This document shows positions 27,607-36,706 of a stretch of DNA of 64,000 nucleotides, piece by piece. Numbering within the stretch: position 1 is the stretch's first letter; the number at the start of each line of letters is the position of its first letter. Below the pieces are notes generated by a model. It saw only the letters and a list, made by a program, of their open reading frames with translations, did not search any database and was not told the origin of the DNA. The position numbers and the translations under genes are program-made. The stretch is from JALORV01 sp963775635 (GTDB lineage Bacteria > Pseudomonadota > Gammaproteobacteria > Burkholderiales > Burkholderiaceae_F), in NCBI GenBank assembly GCA_963775635.1, contig CAVZJO010000014.1:1-64000 (forward strand). The letters are read 5' to 3'.

Positions 27607-29053
27607 TCAGGAGATCCCGGACTGCGCTACGCGTCCATAAACGTCATCAAAACGCACGATGTCATCCTCGCCGACATAGTCGCCGCACTGCACCTCGATC
27701 AGAATCAACGGTACGCGGCCCGGGTTTTCGAGGCGATGCTTGGCGCCGACAGGAACGTACGTGGACTCGTTGGGCGCCATCAGGACGACTTTTTCATCGA
27801 CCGTCACCTTGCCGGTTCCTCTGACCACGACCCAGTGCTCGCTGCGGTGATGGTGCATCTGAAGCGATAGCGAAGCTCCGGGCTTGACCTCGATTCGCTT
27901 GATCTTGAAATTCGGTCCTTCCTGCAGCGTGGTGTAAGTGCCCCAGGGCCGCGCGACGGTTCGATGCAGCTTGTGCGTATCGTGGCCCCGGCGTTTCAGT
28001 TCATTGACGACATCCTTGACCTTCTGGGAGGCCTGTCGATCGCAGACCAGCACGGCGTCCGCTGTGTCGACGATGACGACATCGGTCAGGCCGACGGCGG
28101 CAATGAGCCGATCTTCCGTTTGTGCATGGACATTGCGGCAGTCCGCTAGGACCACCTCGCCACTGCTCGTGTTGCCACCTGCGTCTCGCTGGAACTCCTC
28201 GGCGACGGCCTTCCACGAACCGATGTCGCTCCAACCGAAGTCGCCGGCCAGCACTACCACGTCGGACGCGTGTTCCATGACGGCGTAATCAATCGAGATG
28301 TCCGGAGCCAACTGGAAAGACGTCCGATCGAGCTGGAGGCGAGGAAACTTCTGCTGCTGATGGGTTCCATTCTGAACGGCGGCTTTCGCCGCTTCGAGGA
28401 CGGCGGGAGCGTGCTTGCCCAATGCGCGCAACATCGTGTTCGCCGTAAAGCAGAACATGCCGCTGTTCCATAGGTAGCTGCCGGCGGCGACGAACTCGGT
28501 CGCGAGTTCGACCGATGGCTTTTCGACGAACCGCCGAACGGCTTGCGCCTCGTCGCCCATCGGAACCGCAGCGCATTCGATGTATCCGAAACCGGTTTCC
28601 GGCAAGGTGGGATGAATGCCAAACAGGACGATGCGCCCCTGGCTGGCCAGCAGTGCAGCACGCGCCGCTATCTCTGTGAAGCGCTCCTCATGCTGAATCA
28701 GATGATCCGCGGGAAGAATGATCAGCGGCTCTGCGTCCCGACCCTGAGCTTCGAGGAGGCAGCATGCTGCGGCGATGGCCGGTGCCGTGTTGCGCCCAAC
28801 AGGCTCCAGCATCAGCTGGATTTCGTTCGGCGCGCTGTCGCTTGAGTTCGTCGAGCTCGTCAGCGGTCTTGAACGTGTACTCGGCGTTGGTGACAACGAG
28901 GCACCCATCGGCCCCCAGCTTTCTGGCACGCATCGCCGTCCGCTGCAGCAGCGATGGTCCGCCGCCGATGCGCATGAACGGCTTGGGCATCGCTTCGCGC
29001 GAAACGGGCCAAAGCCGCGTTCCCGAACCCCCACACAAAATGACCGCTAACAT
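27607..29053 (-). CDS. manC: Mannose-1-phosphate guanylyltransferase / mannose-6-phosphate isomerase, one frameshift
   Basis: Makes GDP-mannose, and its C-terminal part isomerises fructose 6-phosphate to mannose 6-phosphate. The N-terminus is MLAVILCGGSGTRLWPVSRE with MPKPF (pyrophosphorylase motifs), then TADELDELKRQ. A one-base shift near 28835 leads to EIQLMLEPVGRNTAPAIAAA and IILPADHLIQHEERF. FVEKPSVELATEFVAAGSYL and DIGSWKAVAEEF follow. The C-terminal cupin part has ARPWGTYTTLQEGPNFKIKR, the QMHHHRSEHWVVVRGTGKV metal-binding histidines and YVPVGAKHRLENPG. Both activities are supported by these motifs. It is divergent from gmd, its pathway partner. The shift falls in otherwise clean sequence and is probably an error. 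Confidence 0.9.
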
Positions 29054-29247
29054 GCCTGAGCCGATCCTTGGTCTTCGCGTCTACCTGCGTTCAAGTCGCC
29101 GACGCCGATACAATCGCGTCCACTTGCCATTCTATAGACGCCGGACACCGCTCCGGTCGCCTTGTCATGCTGGGCCGCCCGGCGGGCGGAATTGCTGAAC
29201 GGCTTCACTCGGCCAGGCGGAAGGCCACCTACTAGAACAACACGGCT
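29054..29247. promoter_or_regulatory. Divergent promoter region of manC and gmd
   Basis: 194 bases with no gene, between two divergently read GDP-mannose pathway genes, so both promoters must be here. TACAAT at 29109-29114 and the TATAGA region at 29133-29138 (TCTATA on the minus strand) are possible -10 boxes, but no matching -35 is obvious, so neither is claimed. Confidence 0.4.
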
Positions 29248-30291
29248 ATGACGGCAAAGAAGGCAGCAGTTGTTACCGGGATCACGGGTCAGGATGGGGC
29301 TTATCTGGCCGAACTACTCCTTGAGTACGGATACAAGGTTTACGGTACGTACCGCAGGACCAGTTCCGTCAACTTCTGGCGCATCGAGGACCTTGATATC
29401 CATCGGCACCCCAATCTGGAACTGGTTGAATACGACCTCACCGATATCGGCACCAGCATCGCCTTGCTTACGCGCACAAAGCCGGACGAGGTCTACAACC
29501 TGGCAGCCCAGAGCTTTGTTGGCGTCTCTTTCGATCAGCCCACGACAACAGCGCACATCACGGGACTCGGCGCGTTGAATCTGCTCGAGGCGATCCGCCT
29601 GGTGAACCAGAGGATCCGCTTTTATCAGGCGTCGACCTCCGAGATGTTCGGAAAGGTTCAGGCGGTTCCCCAGGACGAGACCACGCCGTTTTATCCGCGC
29701 AGTCCTTACGGCGTGGCGAAGCTCTTCGCGCACTGGATGACGGTCAACTACCGGGAGAGCTACGGAATCTTCGGGGCAAGCGGCATTCTGTTCAATCACG
29801 AATCACCTCTGCGCGGTCGGGAGTTCGTGACCCGCAAGATCACCGACGGCGCGGCCAAGATCAAGCTCGGCCAACTCGATACGCTCGAACTGGGCAATCT
29901 GGATGCTAAGCGCGACTGGGGCTTTGCGAAGGAGTACGTGGACGGCATGCATCGAATGCTGCAGGCTTCGGAGCCGGACACCTACGTGCTGGCGACCCAC
30001 CGCACGGAAACCGTCCGGGATTTCGTTCGCATGGCATTTAAGGCGATTGGCATCGAACTCGACTTCCAAGGATCTGGAGTGGATGAACGCGGAACCGATG
30101 TGCGAACTGGCAAGACCCTGGTTCGGGTGAATCCCCGTTTTTATCGACCGGCCGAAGTCGATCTGCTGATCGGCAATCCGGCGAAGGCGAAGAGAGTCCT
30201 TGACTGGGAGCCTCGTACGACGCTGGAGGAACTTTGCCGGATGATGGTCGAGGCGGACTTGCGCCGTAACACCCGTGGCTTCTCGTTCTGA
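29248..30291 (+). CDS. gmd: GDP-mannose 4,6-dehydratase
   Basis: Converts GDP-D-mannose to GDP-4-keto-6-deoxy-D-mannose. A 347-residue SDR with VVTGITGQDGAYLAELLLEY (family signature), YGTYRRTSSVNFWRIEDL, NLAAQSFVGVSFDQP, YQASTSEMFGKVQ (Thr/Ser and Glu of the catalytic set) and YPRSPYGVAKLFAHW with Tyr154 and Lys158. ILFNHESPLRGREFVTRKIT and NLDAKRDWGFAKEYVDGMHR complete the family pattern. The start ATG at 29248 gives the standard N-terminus. It overlaps the next gene by 17 bases. The product is then reduced by Rmd. Confidence 0.95.
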   Translation: MTAKKAAVVTGITGQDGAYLAELLLEYGYKVYGTYRRTSSVNFWRIEDLDIHRHPNLELVEYDLTDIGTSIALLTRTKPDEVYNLAAQSFVGVSFDQPTTTAHITGLGALNLLEAIRLVNQRIRFYQASTSEMFGKVQAVPQDETTPFYPRSPYGVAKLFAHWMTVNYRESYGIFGASGILFNHESPLRGREFVTRKITDGAAKIKLGQLDTLELGNLDAKRDWGFAKEYVDGMHRMLQASEPDTYVLATHRTETVRDFVRMAFKAIGIELDFQGSGVDERGTDVRTGKTLVRVNPRFYRPAEVDLLIGNPAKAKRVLDWEPRTTLEELCRMMVEADLRRNTRGFSF

Positions 30292-31174
30292 AGAGCGGCG
30301 CGTCCTGGTCACCGGTTGTGCCGGCTTCACCGGTCGCTACGTGGCGAAAGCGCTGGCTGATGCCGGCCACGCCGTCGTGGATGCCGAGGGGGTCGATCCG
30401 TCTTTCGATCTGACAAAGCCGGATCAGGTCGCATCAGTGGTCCGGTCCGTGCAGCCGCAGTACGTCATCCATTTGGCTGCGGTGAGCTTCGTGGCGCACG
30501 GAGATGCCGCTGCGCTGTATGCAGTCAATGCGGTCGGAACGACGAATTTGCTGGACGCGATCCTCGCCGCAGGCATCAAGCCGCGCCGCATCGTCATCGC
30601 CAGCAGCGCCAATGTCTACGGCAATGCCGCGGTCGAACCGATCAGTGAAGTAACACCGCTCGAGCCGGTCAATCACTATGCGGCCAGCAAACTGGCGATG
30701 GAGGCCATGGTGAGAACGTATGCCGACCGGCTTCCGGTCGTCATTACACGCCCGTTCAATTACACCGGAGTAGGGCAAGCGGGACACTTCCTGGTTCCGA
30801 AGCTGGTTGCGCATTTCGCGCAGCGTCGGCCCTTCGTCGAGCTGGGCAACCTCGACGTTGTTCGCGATTTTTCGGATGTGCGGATGATCGCCCAGGCCTA
30901 TCTGCGCCTGTTGACGGCCGAAGTTCCGGAAGGCGTGACTAACCTCTGTTCCGGGGTCGGACGCTCGCTGCGGTGGGTCATCGAGCAACTGACCGAGCTT
31001 TCGGGCCACGAACTCGAAGTCCGCGTCAACCCGGAGTTCGTCAGGGCGAGCGAAGTACATCGCCTGGTCGGCAGTTCGAGCCGAATGGAGTCGGCGCTTG
31101 GTACTCTCCTACATCGCGACTTCCGCCAAACGTTGGCATGGATGCTTGGCGCATCCTCGACGAACGCAACGTAA
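30275..31174 (+). CDS. rmd: GDP-4-keto-6-deoxy-D-mannose reductase (GDP-D-rhamnose synthesis)
   Basis: A 299-residue SDR: RVLVTGCAGFTGRYVAKALA at the N-terminus, VIHLAAVSFVAHGDAAALYA, IASSANVYGNAAVEPISE, then NHYAASKLAMEAMVRTY with Tyr135 and Lys139, and TRPFNYTGVGQAGHFLVPKL. The last stretch and LGNLDVVRDFSDVRMIAQAY are typical of Rmd rather than of GDP-L-fucose synthase (Fcl). It follows gmd with an overlapping GTG start at 30275, so the pair should yield GDP-D-rhamnose. The GDP-D-rhamnose call versus a 6-deoxy-D-talose reductase is based on similarity pattern only. Confidence 0.85.
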   Translation: MASRSEERRVLVTGCAGFTGRYVAKALADAGHAVVDAEGVDPSFDLTKPDQVASVVRSVQPQYVIHLAAVSFVAHGDAAALYAVNAVGTTNLLDAILAAGIKPRRIVIASSANVYGNAAVEPISEVTPLEPVNHYAASKLAMEAMVRTYADRLPVVITRPFNYTGVGQAGHFLVPKLVAHFAQRRPFVELGNLDVVRDFSDVRMIAQAYLRLLTAEVPEGVTNLCSGVGRSLRWVIEQLTELSGHELEVRVNPEFVRASEVHRLVGSSSRMESALGTLLHRDFRQTLAWMLGASSTNAT

Positions 31175-31183
31175 GAATCGGCC

Positions 31184-32564
31184 GTGCAGGTTTCTCCTTC
31201 CCTCTTCAAGGCCTACGACATCCGCGGAGTGGTCGATACCGCGCTGACACCGGAGGCGGTGCGTGTCATCGGCGCAGCGTTCGGCTCCGAAGCCGTCGAA
31301 AAGGAACGTAGCTGCTGTCTGCGTCGGCCGCGACGGTCGGTTGTCCGGCCCGGCGCTGCGCGATGCGCTGGTTGCCGGGATCGCCTCGACCGGCACCGGC
31401 GTCATCGACGTCGGCATGGTGCCGACGCCGGTCCTCTACTTCTCGACGGTCCATCTTGGCACCGGCTCCGGTATCGAGATCACCGGCAGCCACAATCCGC
31501 CTGAGTACAACGGTCTGAAGCTGATGCTGGCGGGAACGACGCTGCACGGCGAGTCGATCCAGTCGCTGCGCACGCGTATCGAGCAGGGCGCGCTGGTGCG
31601 CGGGTCGTCGCCAGGTGAGGTTCGGACTGCGGACGTGCTGCCCGCTTACCTCGATCGAATTCGTACCGGCATCCGGCTCGCGCGGCCGATGAAGATCGCG
31701 ATCGACTGCGGCAATGGTGTCGCGGGGCCGACCGCGGCAGCTCTGTATCGCGCGCTCGGCTGCGAGGTGGTCGAGCTCTTCACCGAGATCGACGGCACCT
31801 TCCCGAACCACCATCCGGACCCTGCCCACCTGGAGAACCTCGCCGACCTGATGCGTGCGCTGCGCGACACCGATGCGGAAATCGGGCTGGCGTTCGACGG
31901 CGACGGCGACCGGCTAGGTGTCGTCACGAAGGAAGGTCAGGTGATCTTTGCCGACCGGCAGATCATGCTGTTTGCCCGCGACATCCTCGCTGCGAATCCC
32001 GGCGGCGAGATCATCTTCGACGTCAAGTGCACGCGTCGGCTCGCGCCTTGGATTCGCGAGCACGGCGGCCGGCCGACGATGTGGCGGACGGGCCACTCGC
32101 TGATCAAGGCCAAGCTCAAGGAAACCGGCGCGCCGTTTGCTGGCGAAATGAGTGGACATCTGTTCTTCAACGATCGCTGGCCGGGTTTCGACGACGGCCT
32201 GTATGCCGGGGCGCGACTGCTCGAGATCGTTTCGCGCTCGCGCGACCCTTCCGCCGTGCTGAACGCGCTGCCAACGGCCGTGTCGACTCCCGAGCTGCAC
32301 CTGCACACGGCCGAAGGCGAGAACTTCGCACTGGTCGAGCGATTGAAGACCGACGCGACCTTTCCTGGTGCCGAGCAACTGATCACCATCGACGGCGTGC
32401 GTGCCGAGTGGCCGGACGGATTCGGGCTCGCGCGCCCATCGAACACGACGCCAGTCGTCGTGTTGCGGTTCGAAGGCGATACCCCGGAAGCGCTCTCGCG
32501 CATCCAGTCGTCGTTCCGCGCGGCAATCCTGAGCGTCGCGCCGGACGCGCGCCTGCCGTTCTGA
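31184..32564 (+). CDS. manB (algC-like): Phosphomannomutase / phosphoglucomutase, one frameshift
   Basis: Interconverts hexose 6- and 1-phosphates, supplying mannose 1-phosphate to ManC. It has LFKAYDIRGVVDTALTPEAV at the start, then a one-base insertion near 31305 before AAVCVGRDGRLSGPALRDAL. The phosphoserine loop is GIEITGSHNPPEYNGLK, the Mg-binding loop LAFDGDGDRLGVV, and the sugar-binding loop GEMSGHLFFNDRWPGFDDGL. The C-terminal phosphate-binding domain has RPSNTTPVVVLRFEGD. Length about 460 residues is normal. It starts with GTG at 31184, 9 bases after rmd. The frameshift is probably an error, as nothing else is altered. Confidence 0.9.
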
Positions 32565-32569
32565 GGCCC

Positions 32570-34042
32570 ATGGCCGTTGGTCCGCAAAAAGCATCGAACG
32601 GCCTGACGGAACTGCTGCAGCGTCGGGCGCCGGGGCTGGTGCGGCTGCTGCGCGAAACCGCGAGCCTGGTCGATCCGCTAACTGCCTGCGGGATCACGCT
32701 CGACCTTTCGCGGCAGCGGCTTGCGGCCGCGGACCTGGACGCACTTCGGTCGCTCGCAATCGAACGCGACGTGATTGGTGCCGAGCGGGCCGCGATGCGT
32801 GGCGAGCCGGTCAACCGAACCGAAGGTCGGGCCGCATTGCACACCGCGCTGCGCAGTCCGCCCGGCGGCGGGCTCGGAGCGCCGGCGGCCGTCGAGCAAG
32901 CGGTGCACGCCGAGTTGGCCAGGCTACGGGCCTTCGCGACCGATGTCCGCTCGGGTACATCGAAAGGCGCTACGGGCCGCGCCATCGCCGACGTCGTCAA
33001 CATCGGCATCGGCGGCAGCGACAACGGACCGCGTCTGCTGTGTGACGCGCTGGCCGAACTGGCGGACGGTCCGCGTGTGCACTTCCTCAGCAATGTCGAC
33101 GCCCATGCGGTCGCGCGCCTGCTGCCGCGGCTCGATCCCGCGACCACCCTGGTGCTGGTGTCGAGCAAGAGCTTCTCGACGCGTGAGACGCTGCTCAATG
33201 CCGAGTCGATGCGGGCGTGGTTCGCGGCGGCGCGCATCGAGGGAGCTGCACTCGCGTCCCACCTGTTCGTCGTCTCAGCAAAACCGGATGCGGCGGCAAC
33301 GCTGGGTCTGCCGACCACGAACCAGTTTCACCTGTGGGATTGGGTTGGCGGCCGCTTCTCGATGTGGAGTGCGATCGGGCTCCCCGCGATGTTGGCGATC
33401 GGTCCGCAGCGCTTCGACGAGCTGCTCGAAGGCGGCCATGCGATGGACCACCATTCGATCGAAGCTCCGCTCGCCACGAACCTTCCGGCGACGCTCGCCT
33501 TGCTGGCACTGTGGAATTCGACGGTGCTGCAGGCGTCCAGCTTCTGCCTGGTTCCCTACGACGATCGCCTGCGGGCGATGGTGCCTTGGCTGCAGCAGCT
33601 CGAAATGGAAAGCCTGGGCAAGAGTCGCACCGAAGGCGACGGTCTCTCGTCGGTGCCGACGGCACAGACGGTCTGGGGAGGCGTCGGCACCGACGCCCAG
33701 CACACGTTTTTCCAGGCGCTCAGGCAGGGGACCTCGCGCACAGCGATCGACCTCATCGAGGTCGCGCGCCCCAGCCATGCCTATCCGCAGCACCACCGCG
33801 CGCTGGTGGCCAACGCGCGGGCGCAGGCCGAAGCGCTTGTCGCGCCGGACGCCGATTCGCTCGCGGTCAATGCCGTGAACGTCATAGAGCTCGACGCACT
33901 GACCCCGCGTTCTCTGGGAAGCCTGCTGGCACTGTACGAGCACAAGACGACGATGCTGGCCACGCTGCTGGGCATCAACGCCTACGACCAGCCGGGTGTC
34001 GAGCTCGCCAAGGCGCTCGCGCGCGAGCTGGAACAACGATGA
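32570..34042 (+). CDS. pgi: Glucose-6-phosphate isomerase
   Basis: Interconverts glucose 6-phosphate and fructose 6-phosphate, linking glucose- and mannose-derived nucleotide sugars. The 490-residue protein shows ADVVNIGIGGSDNGPRLLCD, VLVSSKSFSTRETLLNAESM, NQFHLWDWVGGRFSMWSAIG (PGI signature), LQQLEMESLGKSRTEGDG, VWGGVGTDAQHTFFQALRQG (signature with catalytic His) and LYEHKTTMLATLLGINAYDQ then PGVELAK (C-terminal signature with Lys). It is shorter than the common 540-550 residues, mainly at the N-terminus. The start ATG at 32570 is 5 bases past the manB stop; translation extending upstream would run inside manB. Its stop overlaps the galE start. In this setting it may serve LPS sugar supply as well as glycolysis. 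Confidence 0.93.
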   Translation: MAVGPQKASNGLTELLQRRAPGLVRLLRETASLVDPLTACGITLDLSRQRLAAADLDALRSLAIERDVIGAERAAMRGEPVNRTEGRAALHTALRSPPGGGLGAPAAVEQAVHAELARLRAFATDVRSGTSKGATGRAIADVVNIGIGGSDNGPRLLCDALAELADGPRVHFLSNVDAHAVARLLPRLDPATTLVLVSSKSFSTRETLLNAESMRAWFAAARIEGAALASHLFVVSAKPDAAATLGLPTTNQFHLWDWVGGRFSMWSAIGLPAMLAIGPQRFDELLEGGHAMDHHSIEAPLATNLPATLALLALWNSTVLQASSFCLVPYDDRLRAMVPWLQQLEMESLGKSRTEGDGLSSVPTAQTVWGGVGTDAQHTFFQALRQGTSRTAIDLIEVARPSHAYPQHHRALVANARAQAEALVAPDADSLAVNAVNVIELDALTPRSLGSLLALYEHKTTMLATLLGINAYDQPGVELAKALARELEQR

Positions 34043-35061
34043 CGCACATCCCGGCAGTGCTGGCGACAGGCGGCGCCGGCTACATCGGTTCACACACGAT
34101 GGTGGAACTGCTCGCCGCCGGATTCGACGTGATCTGCGTCGACAACTTCAGCAACAGCTCGCCCGAGGCGGTCAAGCGCGTCGAGAAGATCGCCGGCAAG
34201 CGCGTGACGCTGGTCAACGGCGACGTGCGCGATCGCGAGGTGATGGCGCGCGTGTTCCACCGGCCGATCGATGCGGTCGTGCACTTTGCCGCACTCAAAG
34301 CCGTCGGCGAATCGGTTGCGATGCCGGTCCAGTACTACGACAGCAATGTCGGTGGCACGCTGGCCCTGCTCGAGGCGATGGATGCGCGCCAGGTGACGCG
34401 CATCGTGTTCAGCTCGTCGGCGACCGTATATGGCGTACCCGACAAACTGCCGCTGACCGAGGACGCCCCGGTCCGTCCGATCAATCCTTACGGCCGCACC
34501 AAGGCGATGGTCGAGCAGATCCTGCAGGACTGGTGCGGCGCTGACGGCTCGCGCAGCGCGATATCGCTACGCTACTTCAATCCGATCGGTGCGCATCCGA
34601 GCGGCACGATTGGCGAGGACCCGCAAGACACCCCAAACAACCTGTTTCCGTTCATGGCGCAGGTCGCCGTCGGCAGGCAGGAACGCCTCAACATCTGGGG
34701 AGGCGACTGGCCGACGGCCGACGGCACCGGAGTGCGTGATTACCTGCACGTCGTCGACCTCGCACTCGGGCATGTGGCCGGAATCGAGTACGCGCAGGGT
34801 CATTCCGGTTTCAAAGCGATCAACCTGGGCACTGGTCAGGGCACGAGCGTGCTCCAGATGGTGCGGACGTTCGAAGCGGCGACCGGTCGCGCGATACCCC
34901 ATGTCATCGCGCCGCGGCGCGATGGCGACGTCGCAGCGTGCTGGGCGGATGCATCGCTCGCGCGCAAGCTGCTCAGGTGGGAGGCGCGCCGCACGATCGC
35001 AGAAGCCTGCGCCGACGGCTGGCGCTGGCAGAGCACCCATCCGAACGGGTATCGACACTGA
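34039..35061 (+). CDS. galE: UDP-glucose 4-epimerase
   Basis: Interconverts UDP-glucose and UDP-galactose (or the GlcNAc/GalNAc forms). A 340-residue SDR with VLATGGAGYIGSHTMVELLA, VDNFSNSSPEAVKRVE (typical of GalE), VVHFAALKAVGESVAMPVQY, FSSSATVYGVP, NPYGRTKAMVEQIL with Tyr151 and Lys155, SLRYFNPIGAHPSGTIGEDP and TGVRDYLHVVDLALGH. The start ATG overlaps the pgi stop (ATGA). Whether it also uses acetylated sugars cannot be decided by eye. It is the last gene before the repeat element. Confidence 0.93.
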   Translation: MTHIPAVLATGGAGYIGSHTMVELLAAGFDVICVDNFSNSSPEAVKRVEKIAGKRVTLVNGDVRDREVMARVFHRPIDAVVHFAALKAVGESVAMPVQYYDSNVGGTLALLEAMDARQVTRIVFSSSATVYGVPDKLPLTEDAPVRPINPYGRTKAMVEQILQDWCGADGSRSAISLRYFNPIGAHPSGTIGEDPQDTPNNLFPFMAQVAVGRQERLNIWGGDWPTADGTGVRDYLHVVDLALGHVAGIEYAQGHSGFKAINLGTGQGTSVLQMVRTFEAATGRAIPHVIAPRRDGDVAACWADASLARKLLRWEARRTIAEACADGWRWQSTHPNGYRH

Positions 35062-35173
35062 GCTCGATTCGCGGAGCGCGCATCGCCTGAGGGGTCTGCG
35101 ATGGCGCGGCGGTGGTGCCGCTGCGCGGCGGCTTTTCTTCGTCGCGCCGCGACCGACGCTCACGGCGCGGGCC

Positions 35174-35207
35174 GGTGACTTTCTTTGTCTTGGCAAGGAA
35201 AGTCACC
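35174..35207. repeat. Hairpin in left arm of the element
   Basis: GGTGACTTTC at 35174-35183 pairs with GAAAGTCACC at 35198-35207, a perfect 10-base stem around a 14-base loop. It lies 113 bases after the galE stop and might act as an mRNA 3' structure for the galE operon. It has no T-run, so it is not a standard intrinsic terminator. Confidence 0.7.
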
Positions 35208-35585
35208 AAAGAAAGCCGCGCCTACGAAGGCGCCCCTACGGGGGTGCCCTGTGCTGCTCGCGGTCGCGGGCGGGCCTGCAAACTCGCGCCCTGCAGGCGC
35301 TCAGACAGGCAGGCCCTCACAAGCTCCCGCGCCCGCTGCGCTGCGCGGCGCCTTCGAAGGCATCCCACTGCGTCGCGTTGCCGAAGATGGCACGGCGACG
35401 GGGTAAGTCCGCTCGGGGACGCCGCCGCGGTGCGGGGCGGCAGCGGAGAGGTGCCGGGCGCGTGTCTGAGCCCGTGGCACGCGCAGCGTGATCGGGCGAG
35501 TTTCGCGCCTGGCCCGCTGACGCTACGCAGCGCAAGGGCAGCCGAAGCGCAGCGCAGGCCGGCCTCGTGCGGTCGCCTTTCTTTG

Positions 35586-35617
35586 GTGACTTTCTTTGGC
35601 GAAGCAAAGAAAGTCAC
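35586..35617. repeat. Hairpin in right arm of the element
   Basis: GTGACTTTCTTTG (35586-35598) and CAAAGAAAGTCAC (35605-35617) form a perfect 13-base stem with a six-base loop, GCGAAG. It is the inverted counterpart of the left hairpin and lies about 130 bases before waaC. Confidence 0.75.
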
Positions 35618-35746
35618 TCGCCCGCCGGGCGAAGTCCGGCTCGGTCGCAGAGCGACGAAGAATCAGCTCGCGCGGCGGCGAAGGAGCCAGTACGTAGCGG
35701 CCCGGTCGAGCGACCACGACCGGCCGCTGCGGCACAATCCGCCACC

Positions 35747-36706
35747 GTGCGCATTCTGATCGTCAAGACATCGTCGATGGGCGATGTCGTCCATGCACTT
35801 CCGCTTGCGGTGGACATCGCAACCGAGCGCCCCGGAGTGCAGATCGACTGGCTGGTCGAGGAAGCGTTTGCCGCCATTCCTGCGATGAGCCGTCACATCC
35901 GCCAGGTTCATCGCGTCGCGCTACGCCGGTGGCGGACGCGGCCGCTGCAGACTGCAACCTGGCGCGAGATCGCCGCCGTCCGGCGCGCGCTGGTCGCGCA
36001 ATCCTACGATCTCGTGCTCGATGCGCAGGGACTGCTGAAGAGTGCCTGGTTGTCACGCTGGGCGCGCGCGCCGGTCGCAGGGCTGTCGTCCGACAGCGCA
36101 CGCGAACGTGTCGCTTCGCTGCTCTACGATCGGCGGTTGGAGGTGCCGCGCGAACTGCACGCGGTCGCTCGCTGCCGTCGACTCGGTGCCGCTGCGCTCG
36201 GCTACGCGATCGACACCGTGCCGCGCTTCGATCTGGCATCCACCGCGGCGCCGGCCGTGCAGATGCAGAGCGCCTACGCCGTGCTGCTGGTCAACGCCAG
36301 CCGTGCCAGCAAGTTGTGGCTCGAGCCCAACTGGATCGCGCTCGAAGCGTGGCTCGCCGATCGCGGCCTGACGAGCCTGCTCTTCTGGGGCACCGCCGAC
36401 GAAGAACTGCGCGCTGGGCAACTCGTCGCATCGATGCGCAAGGCGCAACTCGTGCCCCGCTCGACCATCGCCGCCATTGCCGCGACGCTCGCCGGATCGA
36501 GTCTCGTGGTGGGTCTGGACACGGGCCTGACGCACCTCGCAGCCGCGCTCGGCCGCCCCGCGGTCGGGATTTTCTGTGACTACGACCCGGAACTGGTGGG
36601 ACTCACCGGCAGTGGACCGGTCGAAAGCCTCGGCCGCGTCGACCACCCGCCTACAGCGACCGACGTCATCGCCGCCGCAGGGCGCGTGTTGAAGGCGACC
36701 GAGTGA
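35747..36706 (+). CDS. waaC: Lipopolysaccharide heptosyltransferase I
   Basis: GT9 enzyme adding the first L,D-heptose to Kdo of the LPS inner core, using the ADP-heptose made by the hld genes. The 319-residue protein opens with VRILIVKTSSMGDVVHALPL, the heptosyltransferase I N-terminus, followed by DWLVEEAFAAIPAM, YDLVLDAQGLLKSAWLSRWA, LLVNASRASKLWLEPNWIAL and SLVVGLDTGLTHLAAALGRP (donor-binding, the GLDTGLxHLA motif). It starts with GTG at 35747, since the upstream in-frame sequence belongs to the repeat element. Its stop overlaps the GTG start of waaA. Confidence 0.92.
   Translation: MRILIVKTSSMGDVVHALPLAVDIATERPGVQIDWLVEEAFAAIPAMSRHIRQVHRVALRRWRTRPLQTATWREIAAVRRALVAQSYDLVLDAQGLLKSAWLSRWARAPVAGLSSDSARERVASLLYDRRLEVPRELHAVARCRRLGAAALGYAIDTVPRFDLASTAAPAVQMQSAYAVLLVNASRASKLWLEPNWIALEAWLADRGLTSLLFWGTADEELRAGQLVASMRKAQLVPRSTIAAIAATLAGSSLVVGLDTGLTHLAAALGRPAVGIFCDYDPELVGLTGSGPVESLGRVDHPPTATDVIAAAGRVLKATE

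Larger units (their letters stand above)
35135..35662. repeat. MITE-like non-coding element with about 83-bp inverted ends
   Basis: The 685 bases between galE and waaC hold no credible gene but a symmetric structure. The left end (35135-35217) and right end (35580-35662) are imperfect inverted copies: both begin, reading inward, with TTCTTCGTCGC, then GCGACCGA after a short gap, then GTGACTTTCTTTG, and finish with GTCACCAAAGAAAG. Each end contains its own hairpin. About 360 bases of GC-rich sequence lie between them, with no transposase. Open frames across it are Arg/Ala-rich and read on all strands, the mark of non-coding GC-rich DNA. Sequences with this GTGACTTTCTTTG hairpin are, to my knowledge, frequent in Burkholderiales and Xanthomonadales intergenic regions. 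Flanking duplications are not clear. Confidence 0.7.

Noticed and set aside
33217..34038. Long N-terminal extension of galE
   Set aside because: It lies in an alternative frame of pgi and is low-complexity Arg/Ala; the real start is the ATG overlapping the pgi stop.
35112..35759. Open frames of 60-215 codons across the galE-waaC gap on both strands
   Set aside because: All six frames are partly open, Arg/Ala-rich and follow the inverted repeats; similar spurious proteins are commonly annotated where this repeat occurs. Best read as non-coding.
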